In this document: positions 1-12,915 of the stretch, in pieces
Layout: each line of letters starts with the position of its first letter
How positions within the stretch are numbered: position 1 is the first letter of the stretch
From: Panulirus ornatus
Lineage: Eukaryota > Arthropoda > Malacostraca > Decapoda > Palinuridae
Reading direction: 5' to 3'
Length of the DNA stretch: 64,000 bases
Assembly: GCF_036320965.1 (NCBI RefSeq)
Contig: NC_092261.1
Location: 16,866,146-16,930,145 of the forward strand
Translations under genes and position numbers: made by a program
Notes under the pieces: model-generated
Database searches by the model: none
Seen by the model: the letters and a program-made list of their open reading frames with translations, nothing else
Told to the model about the DNA's origin: nothing

Positions 1-1575
1 CGAGGTATATGGAAAAAACGGCCGGCAAATTGGACAGTAAAGGGATGCCCAGGGTTTTACGAGTGTATACTGAAAGAGGCGGTGATGGGCTTCCATTACG
101 AGAGTTAGGTGCGGCACTGTTTGGTTCATTAGCTTTCAACTGCTGTACGATCATTAAGCCAGAATCCAAACCGCGCCCGTCCAACGTACGCAACAGACAA
201 CCGAGACACGTGATGGAGTCAGTGGAAGGGGCGTAACGTTGGGCGTAGGGCTATTTGAGGATGGCGCGAGAGGTGCTGTGTGTCTTTAGGTATTTTTGAA
301 TCTATTTACATTTTGTTTTTACGACAGTGGGTGGTAGTTGGATCTGGCATAGATCTGTGGCTACAGGAACACGGACACAGCATCCCAGGATGGGATGTGA
401 GCAAGACAGATATACCTCCATACCTGGCCTACACTTATACCTACATACCTGGCCTACACTTAGGTAAGGGAGTCGTCAGAAAAGCAGGATCTGAAGAAGG
501 ATTAAGGCAGTGGGTTCACGAAAGTGAAGCACGTGTGGCAAACAATAGTAATTGGACGTTCTGGGAAAGGGGAGTCACGGTGAGTTTATACGACCGGATG
601 GAAGGAAACAAGAGAAAAAAATGGGGTTAAAAATGTCAGAGAACAGGGGTGTTTTTAGTGGAGATGGAGGAATGAAGGCTGAGATGACCGCAAGTTGAAA
701 GGCAGCCAGACTAGTGATGTTCAAGTGAAACTGAAGAAAGGGACAAAACGTAAACCTGTGGGTGAGGTTAAGTCTGCTGTGTGGTGTGGTGTGGTGAGGG
801 AGGACCAGTGGAATCAATGCTATGAAATACTGGTCTGCCTCAACAGATGACCAGGAGGGTGCAGCCCTGTCCGATGGATCCCTGTATATATGTGGAGGGA
901 GATACGAGTAAATAAAAATGAAGACTGGGAGAGTTAGGTTGAGAGGGGTCAGCGGTGGTAAAGACATGTGAAAAGAGCGGGCGTGGGGAAAAGGTTACAG
1001 AAGGTGTATACATTACTTGAGTGGAGTTCTTTCAGGGGAGCGAGGGATATAGTTGTAGAGGGGAGTTATAAGGATGTGTAAGGGAGATGTTTATAGGGGT
1101 TCATGATGTGTGGACGGTAAAGGAGGTGAAAGAAGATTTGGGTGAGGGAGGTATCTGTTATGAGAAAGAGTCGTAAGTCGGAAGGAGTAGGATGTGTATA
1201 AAAGATGTATTTGTTGGGAGTCCGATGAAGGATTTATGACAGGAAGGTGACTGAAGTGTGAGTGAAGGAGATTTTTTAAGGAGTGGAATGAGGGGTGATG
1301 ACTGTTTGAGGGAATGAGAGGAATGTGGGATAATAATCGCAGGGAGAGCAAGGAAGATGACTGTAGGACGAGTGAGGAAGGTTGTGCGTTAGAGACGCAT
1401 TGGATCGAGCGGATGAGGGTGAATGGTCTTAGTGAGGATGGATAAGAAGTGATATATGTGAGGAAGATATTAACTATGAGAAGTGTGGGATACAGTACGT
1501 CAGGCATTAACACAAGAGAATGGGGAGAGATATGGAAAAGGGATTCGTTACTATGAGCAGATGGAGCGTGAGTGA
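1..1575. other. No gene recognised; right part strongly purine-rich
   Basis: I see no family I recognise here. From about 540 to 1570 the plus strand is dominated by G and A (runs such as gtgagggaggtat), and this alone keeps pyrimidine-rich reading frames open on the minus strand (575-967 and 1091-1591). Those translations are Ser/Leu/Pro/His-rich without domain features and are probably composition artefacts. A short direct repeat, acctggcctacactta, occurs twice near 423-461. Confidence 0.6.

Positions 1576-1576
<1 letters not shown>

Positions 1577-1659
<83 letters not shown>
1577..1659. repeat. (TA)n microsatellite at LINE 3' end
   Basis: A TA dinucleotide tract with a rare TACA interruption directly abuts the 3' terminal sequence of the minus-strand LINE that follows. 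Confidence 0.95.
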
Positions 1660-1661
<2 letters not shown>

Positions 1662-3393
1662 TTATACTTAGTCGCTGTCTCCCGCGTTAGCGAGAAAGCG
1701 CAAGGAAACAGACGAAAGAATGGCCCAACCCACCCACATACACATGTATATACATAAAGGCCAACACACGCACATACACATACCTTTGCATTTCAACGTA
1801 TACATACATATACATACACAGACAAACATATATAAACATGCACATATTCATACTTGCCGCCTTCATCCATTTCTGTCGTGTCGCCACTCCGCCACACATG
1901 AAAAACAGCATCCCCCCGCGAGGTAGCGCTAGAAAATGACAACAAAGGCCACACTCGTTCACACTCAATCTCTAGATGTCATGTGTAATGCATCGAAAAC
2001 ACAGCTCCCTTTCCACATCCAGGCCCCACAAAACTTCTATGGTTTACCCCAGACGCTTCACATGCCCGGATTCAATCCACTGAAGCACGTCGACCCCTGT
2101 ATACCACATCGTTCCAATTCACTCTATTCCTTGCACGCCTTTCACCCTCCTGTATGCTCAGGCCCTGATCGCTCAAAATCTTTTTCACTCCATCCTTCCA
2201 CCTCCAATTTGATCTACTTCTCCTCGCTCCCTCCACCTCTTATCACATATATCCTCTTTGCCAATCCTTCCTCACTCATTCTCTCCATGTGACAAAACCA
2301 TTTCAATACAGCCTCTTCTGCTCTCTCAGTCACACTCTTTTTATTACTACACATCTCTCTTACCCTTTCATAATTTACTCGATCAAACCACTCACACCAC
2401 ATATTGCTCTCAAACATTTCATTTCCAACACATCCACCCTCCTCCACACAATCCTAACTATAGCCCATGCCTCGCAACCAATTATCATTGCTGGAACCAC
2501 TATTTCTTCAAACATATCCATTTTTGCTCTCCGAGATAGCGTTCTCGCCGTCCACACATTTTTCAATACTTCCAGAACCTTCGCCCCCTCCACCACCCTG
2601 CGACTTACTACTGCTTCCATGGTTCCATCCGCTGCTAAATCCACTCCCAGATATCTGAAACAATTCACTTCCTCCAGTTTTTCTCCATTCAAACTTACCT
2701 CCCAATTAACTTGTCCCTCAACCCTACTTAACCTAATCACCTTACTCTTAATCATATTTACTGTCAGCTTTCTTCTTTCACACACTTTACCAAACTCAGT
2801 CACCAACTTCTGCAGTTTCTCACCCGAATTAACCATCAGCACTGTATCATCACCGAACTACAACTGACTCACTTCCCAAGCCCTCTCATCCGCAATAGAC
2901 TGCATACTTGCCCCTCTCTCCAAAACTCGTGCATTCACCTCCCTAACAACCCCATCCATAAACAAATTAAACAGCCTTGGAGACATCATGCAAGCCTGCC
3001 GCAAACCGACATTCACTGGGAACCAATCACTTTCCTCTCTCCCTACTCGTACACATGCCTTACACCCTTGATAAAAACTTTTCACTGCTTCTAGCAACTT
3101 ACCTCCCATACCATATACTCTTATTACCTTCGACAAAGAATCTCTATCAACTCTTATCATATGCCTTCTCCAGATCCATTAATGCTACATACAAATCCAT
3201 CTGTTTTTCTAAGTATTTTTCTCATACATTCTTCAAAGCAAACACCTGATCCACACATTCTCTACCACTTCTGAAACCACACTGCTCTTCCCAAATCTGA
3301 GCTTCGAACATGCCTTTACCCTCTCAATCATTACCTTCCCATATAATTCTCCCAGGATTACTGAACAGACTTATACCTCTGTAATTTGAACAC
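1660..3393 (-). mobile_element. Non-LTR retrotransposon (LINE) copy 1, 5'-truncated
   Basis: Read on the minus strand, this is the 3' half of the main LINE family of the window. It holds the end of the reverse transcriptase domain, the C-terminal region (ERAEEAVLKWFCHMERMSEE) and a long 3' UTR that ends in the family's terminal hairpin motif near 1670-1695. The reading frame is broken into at least three pieces (2858-3160, 2375-2842, 2214-2447). The catalytic FADD region is damaged: the sequence just upstream of VNSGEKLQKLV reads as a frameshifted copy. The 5' truncation falls at the codons for SNYRG, next to an (AC)n(AT)n tract. This is a dead copy, and identification by family motifs is secure. 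Confidence 0.93.
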
Positions 3394-3503
<110 letters not shown>

Positions 3504-3504
3504 C

Positions 3505-4878
3505 ATAGGTGCGAGTAGGAAGAGTGGAAAGTCATTGGTTCCCTGTGAATGTCGGTTTGCGGCAGGAATGCGTGATGTCTCCATGGTTGTTTGATTTGCT
3601 TATGAATGGGATGGTTAGAGAAGCGAATGCAAGAGTCTTGGAGAGAGGGGCAAGTATGCAGTCTGTTGTGGATGAGAGGGCTTGGAAAGTGAGTCAGTTC
3701 TTGTTCGTTAATGATACATCGCTGGTGGCTGATTCGAGTGGAAAACTGCAGTAGTTGGTGACTGAGTTTAGTATAGTGTGTGAAAGTTGAGAGTAAACGT
3801 GAATAAGAGCAAGGCTATTTGGTTCAGTAGGGTTGAGGGACAAGTTAATTGGAAGGTAAGTCTGAATAGAGAAAAACTGGAGGAAAAGGTGTTTTAGATA
3901 TCTGGGAGTGAATTCAGCAGCGGATGGAACCATAGAAGCGGAAGTGAGTCACAGGGCGGGGGAGGGAGCTAAGGTTCTGGGAGCGTTGAAGAACGTGTGG
4001 CAGGCGAGAACATTATCTTGGAGAGCAAAAATGGGGATGTTTGAAGAAATAGTGGTTCCAGCAATGTTATATGGTTGCGAGGCATGGGTTATAGATAGAG
4101 CTGCGTGGAGGAGGGTGGATGTGTTGGAAATGAAATATTTGAAGACAACATGTATCGTGAGGTGGTTTGATCGAGTATGTAATGAAAGGGTAAAAGAGAC
4201 GTGTGGTAATAAAAAGAGTGTGGTTGAGAGAGCAGAAGAGGGTTTATTGAAATGGTTTGGACACATGGAGAGAATGAGTGACAAAAAAATTGACAAAGAG
4301 GATATATGTGTCAGAGGTGGAGAAAACGAGAAGTGGAAGGATGGAGTGAAAAAGATTTTGAGCGATTGGGGCCTGAACGGAGGGTGAAAGGCGTGTAAGG
4401 AATAGAGTGAACTAGAACGATGTGGTATACCGGTGCCGACGTGCTGTCAATGGATTGAACTAGGGCATTTGAAGCGTCTGGTGTAAACCATGGAAAGATT
4501 TGTGGGGCCTGGATGTGGAAAGGGAGCTGTGGTGTCGGTGCATTACACATGACAGCTAGACTGTGTGTGAACGAATGTGGCCTTTTTTTCTGTTCCTGGC
4601 GCTGCCTCGCTGGAGGTGGGAGGGGGGCTATTTCGTGTGTGACGGGGTGGCGACAAGAATGGATGAAGGCAGCAAGTATGGATATGTACATTTGTATTTA
4701 TGCATATGTCTGTATGTATATGTATGTATACGTTGAAATATATAGGTATGTATACGTTGAAATGTATATGTATGCATATGTGCGTGTGTGGGCGTTTATG
4801 TATATACATGTGGGTGGGTTGAGCCATTCCTCGTCCGATTTCTTGCGCTACCTCACTAACGCGTTAGACGGCGGTTAA

Positions 4879-4879
<1 letters not shown>
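3505..4879 (+). mobile_element. LINE copy 2, 5'-truncated, plus strand
   Basis: This is the same family as copy 1 in opposite orientation. It starts inside the reverse transcriptase (RVGRVESHWFPVNVGLRQE), continues through a degraded active-site segment (FLFVNDTSLVADSSGKLQ, where family members have FADDTALVADS) and the C-terminal RAEEGLLKWFGHMERM, and ends with the full 3' UTR. The coding part is split by frameshifts into 3509-3754 and 3908-4387. The Asp pair of the RT active site is changed to Asn-Asp, so the copy is inactive. Both copies contain the whole 3' end, so this is two insertions rather than one twin-primed insertion. Confidence 0.93.

Positions 4880-4946
<67 letters not shown>
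4880..4946. repeat. (TA)n microsatellite
   Basis: A pure TA tract lies between the 3' end of LINE copy 2 and the 5' end of a short LINE-derived element. Confidence 0.95.
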
Positions 4947-4948
<2 letters not shown>

Positions 4949-5180
4949 GGGATAAGGGAGAAAGAATACTTCCCACGTATTCCCTGCGTGTCGTAGAAGG
5001 CAACTAACAGGGAAGGGAGCGGGGGGCTGGAAATCCTCCCCTCTCTTTTTTTTTTTTTTAATTTTCCAAAAGAAGGAACAGAGAAGGGGGCCAGGTGAGG
5101 GTATTCCCTCAAAGGCCCAGTCCTCTGTTCTTAACGCTACCTCGCTATCGCGGGAAATGGCGAATAGTATGAAAAAAAAA

Positions 5181-5184
<4 letters not shown>
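4947..5184 (+). mobile_element. Short non-autonomous LINE-derived element, copy a
   Basis: The element opens with the same leader as the near-complete LINE at 36.9-40.4 kb (gggataagggagaaagaat, then gggagcggggggctgg). It has a diverged counterpart of the next part of that leader (caaaagaaggaacagag) and then jumps to a 3' terminus carrying CGCTACCTCGCTA-CGCGGG, followed by oligo-A and (TA)n. There is no open reading frame. It is best explained as an internally deleted LINE or a SINE that borrowed both LINE ends. Other copies lie at 22.3, 24.2, 57.7 and 59.0 kb. Confidence 0.75.

Positions 5185-5246
<62 letters not shown>
5185..5246. repeat. (TA)n microsatellite tail
   Basis: This TA tract follows the oligo-A end of the short element. 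Confidence 0.95.
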
Positions 5247-5251
<5 letters not shown>

Positions 5252-5762
5252 TGATTGAAAGTGTTTATATAAAAGTTTTATTACAGAGATGATGAGGTGG
5301 GGTGGGGTTGGGTGGAGAGGGAGGTTCGAAACCCTTCAGCTCATTTATTCCTTGCCAACACACAGTCACGAGGGAGCCGCTGCACGAAGAACACAACACC
5401 AACTCGTAGGTAAAGCTTGAAAAAACAATTGACAAGACAAGGAGAAAATAACCTTTTCCTCTCCACCAATGTTTTGCCTTCGGAAACGGAAAAAAAAAAA
5501 GGAAGAAAAAACATGATTTCGTCTTGAAGAAAAGTGGAGTATTCTGGCAAACTCTCATAATTTCTCGTTGAGGGATTTGCCTCATCGCCTGGGATTAACC
5601 TCACGAAAGGAATTCTTAAGAAATTCCTCGGCCGGACTGACTGAGGAAGACTGTGTGTGCTGCACGTTGACTGCTTGTTTTCCTAAGCAAATATTTTCGC
5701 TGGGCTGTCAAGGAGATCACTGCGGTAAACATCACGTCCTGCACGCAAAAAAAGATTTGTAA
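5247..5762. other. No gene recognised
   Basis: This is mixed-composition sequence. Overlapping minus-strand frames at 5265-5604 are Phe-rich because of an A-rich tract on the plus strand and show no recognisable domain. Confidence 0.5.
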
Positions 5763-6575
5763 AATAGTTACGACAAGGAGAGGAATAGACATCGTATTAA
5801 GACGCGGAGAGGATTAAACACCATGTTAAGACGAGGAGAAGAATAGACACTATGTTAAGACGAGGAGGGGAATGGACTCCGTGTTAAGACCGGGAGGGGA
5901 ATGGACCCCGTCTTGAGACAACGAAAGGAATGGACCCCGTCTGAAGACAACGAGGGGAATGGACCCCGTCTTAAGACAACGAGAGGAATGGAGTCCGTTT
6001 TAAGACAAGGACAGGAATGGACTCCGTCTTAAGACAGTGAGAATGGACTTCGTCTTAAGACAACGAAAGGAATGGACCCCGTCTTAAGACAATGAGCGGA
6101 ATGGACCCCGTCTTGAGACAACGAAAGGAATAGACCCCGTCTTGAGACAACGAAAGGAATGTACCCCGTCTTAAGACAACGGGAGGAATGGACCCCGTCT
6201 TAAGACAACGAGAGGAATGGACCCCGTCTTAAGACAACGAGAGGAATGGACCCCGTCTTAAGACAACGAGAGGAATGGACCCCGTCTTAAGACAACGAGA
6301 GGAATGGACCCCGTCTTAAGACAACGAGAGGAATGGACCCCGTCTTAAGACAACGAGAGGAATGGACCCCGTCTTAAGACAGGGAGAGGAATGGACTTCA
6401 TTTTAAGACAGAGAGAGGAATGGACTCCGTCTTAAGACAGTGAGGGGAATGGACTTCGTCTTAAGACAACGAAAGGAATGGACTCCGTCTTAAGACAACG
6501 AGAGGAATGGACTCTGTCTTAAGACTACGGGAGGGGAATGGACTTCATATGAAGAGAACCAGAGAAACAGACTCG
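5763..6575 (+). repeat. 29-bp minisatellite, array 1
   Basis: The unit aatggaccccgtcttaagac plus aacgagagg (29 bp) is repeated about 28 times. Seven consecutive essentially identical copies lie at about 6187-6390, with divergence increasing toward both ends. This is the usual pattern of array homogenisation from the centre. It is related to the arrays at 7.0, 15.4 and 41.2 kb. Confidence 0.95.
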
Positions 6576-7012
6576 GTGTTAAGGCATGGAGGCCAATGGA
6601 CTCCGTGTCTAGACATTAGGGCCTGTGGATTGAGCGTTAAAAACTTGGAGGCCAAAAGGACTTTATTTTAACAAAATCTGGTAAAATGACTCAGTGTTAA
6701 GACAAAGATGTTAACGAACTCGGCTTTATGACCAGAAAGTTAATGACTCCGTATTATGATAAGTGGGACTCCATGTCAAGAGAAGTACACCAATGGAATG
6801 CGTGTTAGCACAATTAGGCCCATACAATCCTTGTCAAGACATGGTAGCCAATAGACTCTGTCACGAAAAGGATGTCAATCGACTTCATGGAACCTCTAAG
6901 ACTCCATTGTAAGACAAGGAGACGAATGGATTCCGTGTTTTGACAAGGAAAGAAATGAACTTCGTGTCAAATCAAGGGGGACATTAGAGTCCATGTTAAG
7001 ATAAAGAGGCCA
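6576..7012 (+). repeat. Degenerate 29-bp repeats linking two cores
   Basis: Remnants such as ggccaatggactccgtg and aagacatgg recur at irregular spacing of about 29 bp. This shows that arrays 1 and 2 are one continuous tract with a decayed middle. Confidence 0.7.
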
Positions 7013-7556
7013 GTGGAATCCGTCTCCATACAAGGAAGCCAATGGACTTCGTCTCCAGACAAGGAGGCCAATGGACTTCGTCTCCAGACAAGGAGGCCAA
7101 TGGACTTCGTCTCCAGACAAGGAGGCCAATGGACTTCGTCTCCAGACAAGGAGGCCAATGGACTTCGTCTCCAGACAAGGAGGCCAATGGACTTCGTCTC
7201 CAGACAAGGAGGCCAATGGACTTCGTCTCCAGACAAGGAGGCCAATGGACTTCGTCTCCAGACAAGGAGGCCAATGGACTTCGTCTCCAGACAAGGAGGC
7301 CAATGGACTTCGTTTCCAGACAAGGAGGCCAATGGACTCCGTGGACAGACAAGGAGGCCAATGGACTTCGTCTCCAGACAAGGAGGCCAATGGACTTCGT
7401 CTCCAGACAAGGAGGCCAATGGACTCCATGGACAGACAAGGAGGCCAATGGACTTCGTCTCCAGACAAGGAGACCAATGGACTTCGTGGACAGACAAGGA
7501 GGCCAATGGACTTCGTGGACAGACAAGGAGCACAATGGACTCCATATCACCTGAAC
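7013..7556 (+). repeat. 29-bp minisatellite, array 2
   Basis: Eighteen units of gccaatggacttcgtctcca plus gacaaggag begin their ATGGAC at 7042 and then every 29 bp up to 7535. Some units carry a gtggac or ctccatgg variant near the right end. Because 29 is not a multiple of 3 and the unit has no stop in any frame, all three forward and all three reverse frames stay open over about 500 bp. The resulting 160-190-residue translations are artefacts and are not annotated as genes. Confidence 0.97.
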
Positions 7557-8645
7557 CCTAGATGAGTATTTTTTCTCGTATAGTCACTTCCTTTCATTTT
7601 TTCTCAAAGACATACACTATATTTTTCCCGAGGGAGCACAACAGAGAACCTTGCCCAGACAGTACTAACTCACACGGCAGAACGCAAATTAGTGAAACGC
7701 AAATTATGTTCATGAAAATTCTAACGTTGATAAGATCATCACAGTTCAAACGTCACGCTTTGAATCGCTTACATGTGTTATCATGGATGCCACTGATATC
7801 GACCACCCTACTGCCTCCACTTGGGACAGGGAAGAACTGGGAGTGTCGACCTCTTCTTGGGCGTTGGTCTGTGCAGGGTAACATCAGACTCGCGATCAGT
7901 AGTTTCAAATTTTCCTATTGACTGTCCACAAGGATCCACGTAGTGGAAGGTATCTCGTATTTTGTTGTAATTGCAAATGTGAAATTATAAGTGGAACTTA
8001 TTTCTACTTCTAACCACAATAGCTAGGTAAGGTTTATATCGGAGTTCCTTCTCTAGTTAAGGTTTACATGTATGTATTCCTTATTATATTTCGTCTGGTC
8101 AGAGGATTCCTTTAAGATGAAACCACAAACATATGATTTTACTCAGACGAATCACCTAGGTAATTGAAAGGTTTTCATCATAACATTAACGTAGATATGG
8201 TCACACACACACACACACACACACACAAACATGAGAGTAAAACTCTCCTCGTAACATACAAAATGGTAATCAAACGGTAGGACATTCATCAACTGTGACA
8301 GACCGAGGTTAGAGAGGGAGACAAGCAACCCATACAGTCAGAAGGCAAAGAACGAGAGACAGCGTCGCACGAACCGCAAAGAAAACTGTAATTTTAGATG
8401 AAGTCAGACAAAATAATATTTCCAAATGCAGATGGATTCATAATATATAGCGAAGAGATTATTCTAAGGATCGCATAACCGAAAAAATGCACCTGATGCT
8501 TTTGTAGTTGTGAAAACAAAGCTGACTAAACAGATATGGTCTCACCTGATCTGGCCAGAGAGGAACACGATTGCAAGATGGGAATGAGCGGACAAAGGAG
8601 GAAGGGGAAGGTTCACTCTCAGACTCTCGTCAGTGGTTCAGATCT
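7557..8645. other. No gene recognised; short (CA)n
   Basis: This is a single-copy-looking spacer. A (CA)n tract of about 13 units lies at 8202-8227. A 119-codon plus frame at 7562-7921 has no domain or signal I recognise. Confidence 0.5.
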
Positions 8646-11600
8646 TGACAGAAGATGGCGGCTTGCTCCATGACACATGACAGCGACTGAGACACGTTCC
8701 CTAACTTTCGGGGGTTCATTTTCTCGTACATTATGCGGATTCAGCCACGAACGCACGTCAGTGCCTCATTTCCTGGCACATGGGATTCATTCACTAGCAT
8801 ACGACGAAGACTCGATCCAAAACACTAGACGACGGAATTTCATTCCTAACAGAAAACTGCGGGTTTCTCTGACGCACGTCCCGCTCTCTCTCTTTCTGAT
8901 AACCCATGACTGCTTACTCCATGAAGCAGCCGGACATACGAATCTGGTTCACTTCCTGACACAGTACACTGGACAATTCTTTGACACAGTAGAGCAATTC
9001 ATTGCTTAGCACGCTACAGGGACTGCTTCCCTAACATACACGATCTCCCACTCCTTGATGCAGAGAGCGACGGTGCCCTCCTTGAAACACTGAAATGGTT
9101 CAATCCCTGAAACAGGACGACGACTCACCATTGTCACGCAATGATAACTCATTCTCTGAGACATTAAGACTGTTCACTCCATGATACGCAGAGAGACATT
9201 ACAGTTGATTACTTCTTGGCAGAGAACCGCTGCTCACACCCTGACAGATGTCGGTGGCTTCGTTCCTAACACAGTCAGTAGCTCACTCCACGACAAACTA
9301 CCTCACCCATCTCCCTGAAACAGAGATGAGGTAAAAAAAATGCTACGCCCTCCCTGACAGATGTGGGTGGCTTCGTCTCTAAAATGCGCCGAGTGCTCAC
9401 TCCACGACACAGGACTTCGACGAACTCCCTGAAGTTGCCTTCCTGATTGAGCCATCACAATGGCGAAATAATACAGCTCACTCCCTGAAAGACTTCGGTA
9501 CCTTCGTCTAGGACAAACGTAAGGAGCTCACTACAGGCCATGACTAGAACTAACCACCTAACACACAGTGGCTGCTTCCTGCCTTACATAGGACAGTAAA
9601 AAAAGAAAAAAAAAAAAAAAAACGCTGCTTACTCCCTGACACGTCGGTGACTTTGCCTCTAGCACACATCGGTAGGTCACTCCACGATACAGTACTTCGT
9701 CTAACTCCCTGACAAAATACAGCGTTTTCCTGCAGGATGGCTCACTCCCTGACAGATACACATCGGTACCTTACTACACGCCACACTACTTCGACTAACT
9801 GGCTGACACACAACTGCAACTTCGCACCTGATGAAAAAAAAAGGCGTGCGAGGCCTCGTATTTTGAACACATGTCGATAACTCACTCCATTATACACTAA
9901 CTCCTTCACACACAACAGGACACTGGATAGGGTGAACATATCGTTACTCACTCTCAGACAGACCTCGTGGTGATTTCATCTGTAGCACACGTAGGTAGCT
10001 CACTCCAAGCCCTACTGTTTCCACTAACCCCCTGAAACACAATAGCGACTTCCAGCCTGACTCACTACAGCGGCAAAAAATAAAAACGTTGCCGACTCCC
10101 TGATAGCCGTCGGTGGCTTCGTCTCTAACACATGTTGGTAGCTCACTCTAAGACACCCTACTTCGACTAACTCCCTGAACCACAACGGAGGCTGACACAC
10201 GACACTGACAGAAATTAAAGCCGCTCACTCCTTGAGAGATATCGTTGGCTTCGTCTTTAACACACGTCAGCAGCTCACTCCACGACACACTACTTCGACG
10301 AACTCCATGACATACAACGTCGACATCCTGTCTGGCACACTACAGCGGCAAAATGACGCTGCTCATATCCTGAAAAACGTCGTTGGCTTCATCTCTAACA
10401 CGCTCCACGAAACAGTACTTCGACTGACAATGAAACACAATGGAGCCTTCCTGCCTGACACAACTATAATAACAAAAATTACGTTGCTCACTTCCTGACA
10501 GATGTCGGTGGCTAACGCCTATAACACATGTCATTAGCTTATTCCACGATACTCTACTACCAACTCCTGTACCACAAGAGTGGCTTCCTGCATGACTACG
10601 CTAAGGTGACAAAAACTAAAGCAGATCCTGACAGATATCGTTAGCTTCGTCTCTAAACACACGTCGGTAATTCATGCCACAACATCCTACGTCGACTAAC
10701 TCTGTGAATTACAACAAAGGCTTCCGGCATGACACACTACAGTGTCAAAATGACGCTGCATGACAGATGTTGATGGCACCGCCTCTAGCATACTCGACGA
10801 CACATTGATTTCAACGGATTTCCAGACATTCAGTGCTCCTTGCTGCCTGATGATGAAAAAAAGTTACTCTTTCCCTGGCGGACATCAATGGCCTCGTCTG
10901 TGATACACGTTGGCATCTCAGTCCATGACACATTTGTTCGAATAACTCCCTGACTCCCTGGTATATATCGGCGCCTTCTCTCCTGCCTACATTGACATAA
11001 AAAAACGCTGCTCATCCCCTGATAGATATCGGTGGTTACGTCTATAAAACACGTCTGTAGCACACTCCACGACACACTACTTCGAGTAATTTCCAGATAC
11101 ACAGGGGCGGCTTCCTTCCTGACTGCAATAGCAAATAACGCTGTTCACTCCCTGACAAAAGTCGTTGGATTCGTCTCTAACATAACCCATGACACGTTAC
11201 TTGGACTGACTCCCTGAGAAATGACTTCCTGCCTGACACAATACAGTGGCATAAACACGGAGGCATCCAGCCTGATGAAAAAAGAAACCTTGCTCACTCC
11301 CAGAGAAACGTCGGAGGCCTCGTATCTAACACTCGTCGGTAGCTCACTTGAAGACAACACTATTTCGACTAACTCCCTAGTACATAATGGCGGCTTCCTA
11401 CCTGACGGAAAGGAAACCCAGCTCATTTCCTGGCAGATGTCGGTGGCTTCGTCTCTAACACACGTCGGTCGCCGACTCTACGACATACCACTGCAACGAA
11501 CTCCTTAATGACGGCGTCCTGCCCTACATACTACGTTGGCTAAAAATCGCTGTTCTCTCCATGGCAGATGTCGGCGGTTACGTCTGTAACATGCGCCGGT

Positions 11601-12410
11601 AGGGCCACTCCACAACACACCACTTCGACTAACTCCCTGAAACACAACGACGGCTTACCTCGTGAAACACCACAGAAGCAAAATGACGCTGGTCACTCCC
11701 TGACAGAGGATGGTGGCTTCGTATCTAACGCACTTCTTCAACTAACTCCCTGAAACGCAAGATCAGCTTCCTGCCTGACGCACTGCAGTGACAAATGAAC
11801 GCTGTTCACCCTGTGGTATAAGATAGAAGCGCACTCTCTGAAGCATGTGGAAGGCTCACACTGACAAGTTGGTGGCTCATTTTCTGACACACGGCTGCGC
11901 GCAAAGATGACCTTCTCCCTGACACACAAGAAGTACCCGCTTCCTGATAACAACGGCTCTTTCCTAATAACATCAACTTTCAACGAGAATGACGTCTCAC
12001 TGTCCGACATCCGTCTGCACCTCATATCCTGGTACATGTTGGCCATTCTCTTCCTGTCGACGGCATCTCACTGCTAAACAGCAGACGACGCCTGACAAAT
12101 ACCGGCGATTCATCCCCTGACAGACAACAGTATCTCACGCCCTGCCACGCCTCGGTGGCTAATGGATTAGATCATATCACTCGCTGAGAAACAAACACTC
12201 CGTACCCTGACACAAGTCGGAGGCTCACTGTCTAAAACACGCCCTCACCTTGATCTCTTATTTATGTCAGTGGGTCAGACCTTGACGCCCTTCCAGGTTT
12301 ACACCACGGAGGTTCACTCCCTGACCTATGAGGGTGGTACACACCTCGAAACACGACAGCGGCTCACTCGCTGACACCGGACGAGTGCCTTCGGGTTGGC
12401 GTTCTGCCTC
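8646..12410 (+). repeat. Degenerate tandem array, unit about 139 bp
   Basis: A unit built around ctccctgacagatgtcggtg, gcttcgtctctaacacacg, ctcactccacgacacactac and ttcgactaactccctgaaac recurs about 25 times with roughly 135-140 bp spacing. Clear successive starts are near 10084, 10220, 10360 and 10484. The unit contains a shorter internal motif, ctcactcc(c/a)tgacac, repeated several times, so it probably arose from a shorter ancestor. Divergence and indels are high. No reading frame is maintained across units, so it looks non-coding. Confidence 0.88.
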
Positions 12411-12714
12411 TTGTGACGCCAGCGGGAAATGAGGGTGACATGCATGGTCTTGGACGGTGGGACGACGTAAATGAACTTTCAATTTATATTCTAATGAAAA
12501 TAAAGAAATTGACGAATGTTATATTTATGTTATGGCTAATTACAATGGATACGAGAGACTTTTATCATTGGACAACCACGGAAGACACCAACAAACGAAT
12601 GGGCAGAGCAACGACAGTCCGCCTTATGGCGAAACCTTAGCATAGGTGGAAAAAAACCGCTCAGGAGATGGGCCTTTACGGGCGCACAAGCCCCTCTCAT
12701 ATGATATTGTTATC
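12411..12714. other. No gene recognised
   Basis: This is spacer between the 139-bp array and the first paralogous block. Nothing recognisable is seen. Confidence 0.5.
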
Positions 12715-12800
12715 CAGTACAGTAACCATCGCTCCCTGGCCGAGAGACCCAACCCTACCTTACGGTGATCCAGTCAAGGAGCCACCGCTCCCTGCTGGCT
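12715..12800 (+). repeat. Short relic of the 56-bp GC-rich repeat
   Basis: About two units related to the large array at 47.6-48.6 kb (gatccagtNNagtagccacc and gctccctggcc motifs). They sit in the equivalent position of paralogous block A. Confidence 0.7.
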
Positions 12801-12915
12801 GACCGTAACCCATGCAAACCTTACCTGACCTCTCCAAGAGCCGAGATGTAGAATGGAAATGTATCAATATTAATGTGGTCTGCTCGTGCGAGACCGCGTG
12901 GAGTGGCTACATAAA

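Noticed and set aside
5763..7560. Possible CRISPR-like array because of regular 29-bp spacing
   Set aside because: Units are contiguous with no unique spacers, and the context is eukaryotic; it is a minisatellite.
6896..7565. Six overlapping open frames of 160-193 residues on both strands
   Set aside because: They are a mechanical result of a stop-free 29-bp repeat whose length is not divisible by three. All frames stay open, and no start, signal or domain favours any of them.
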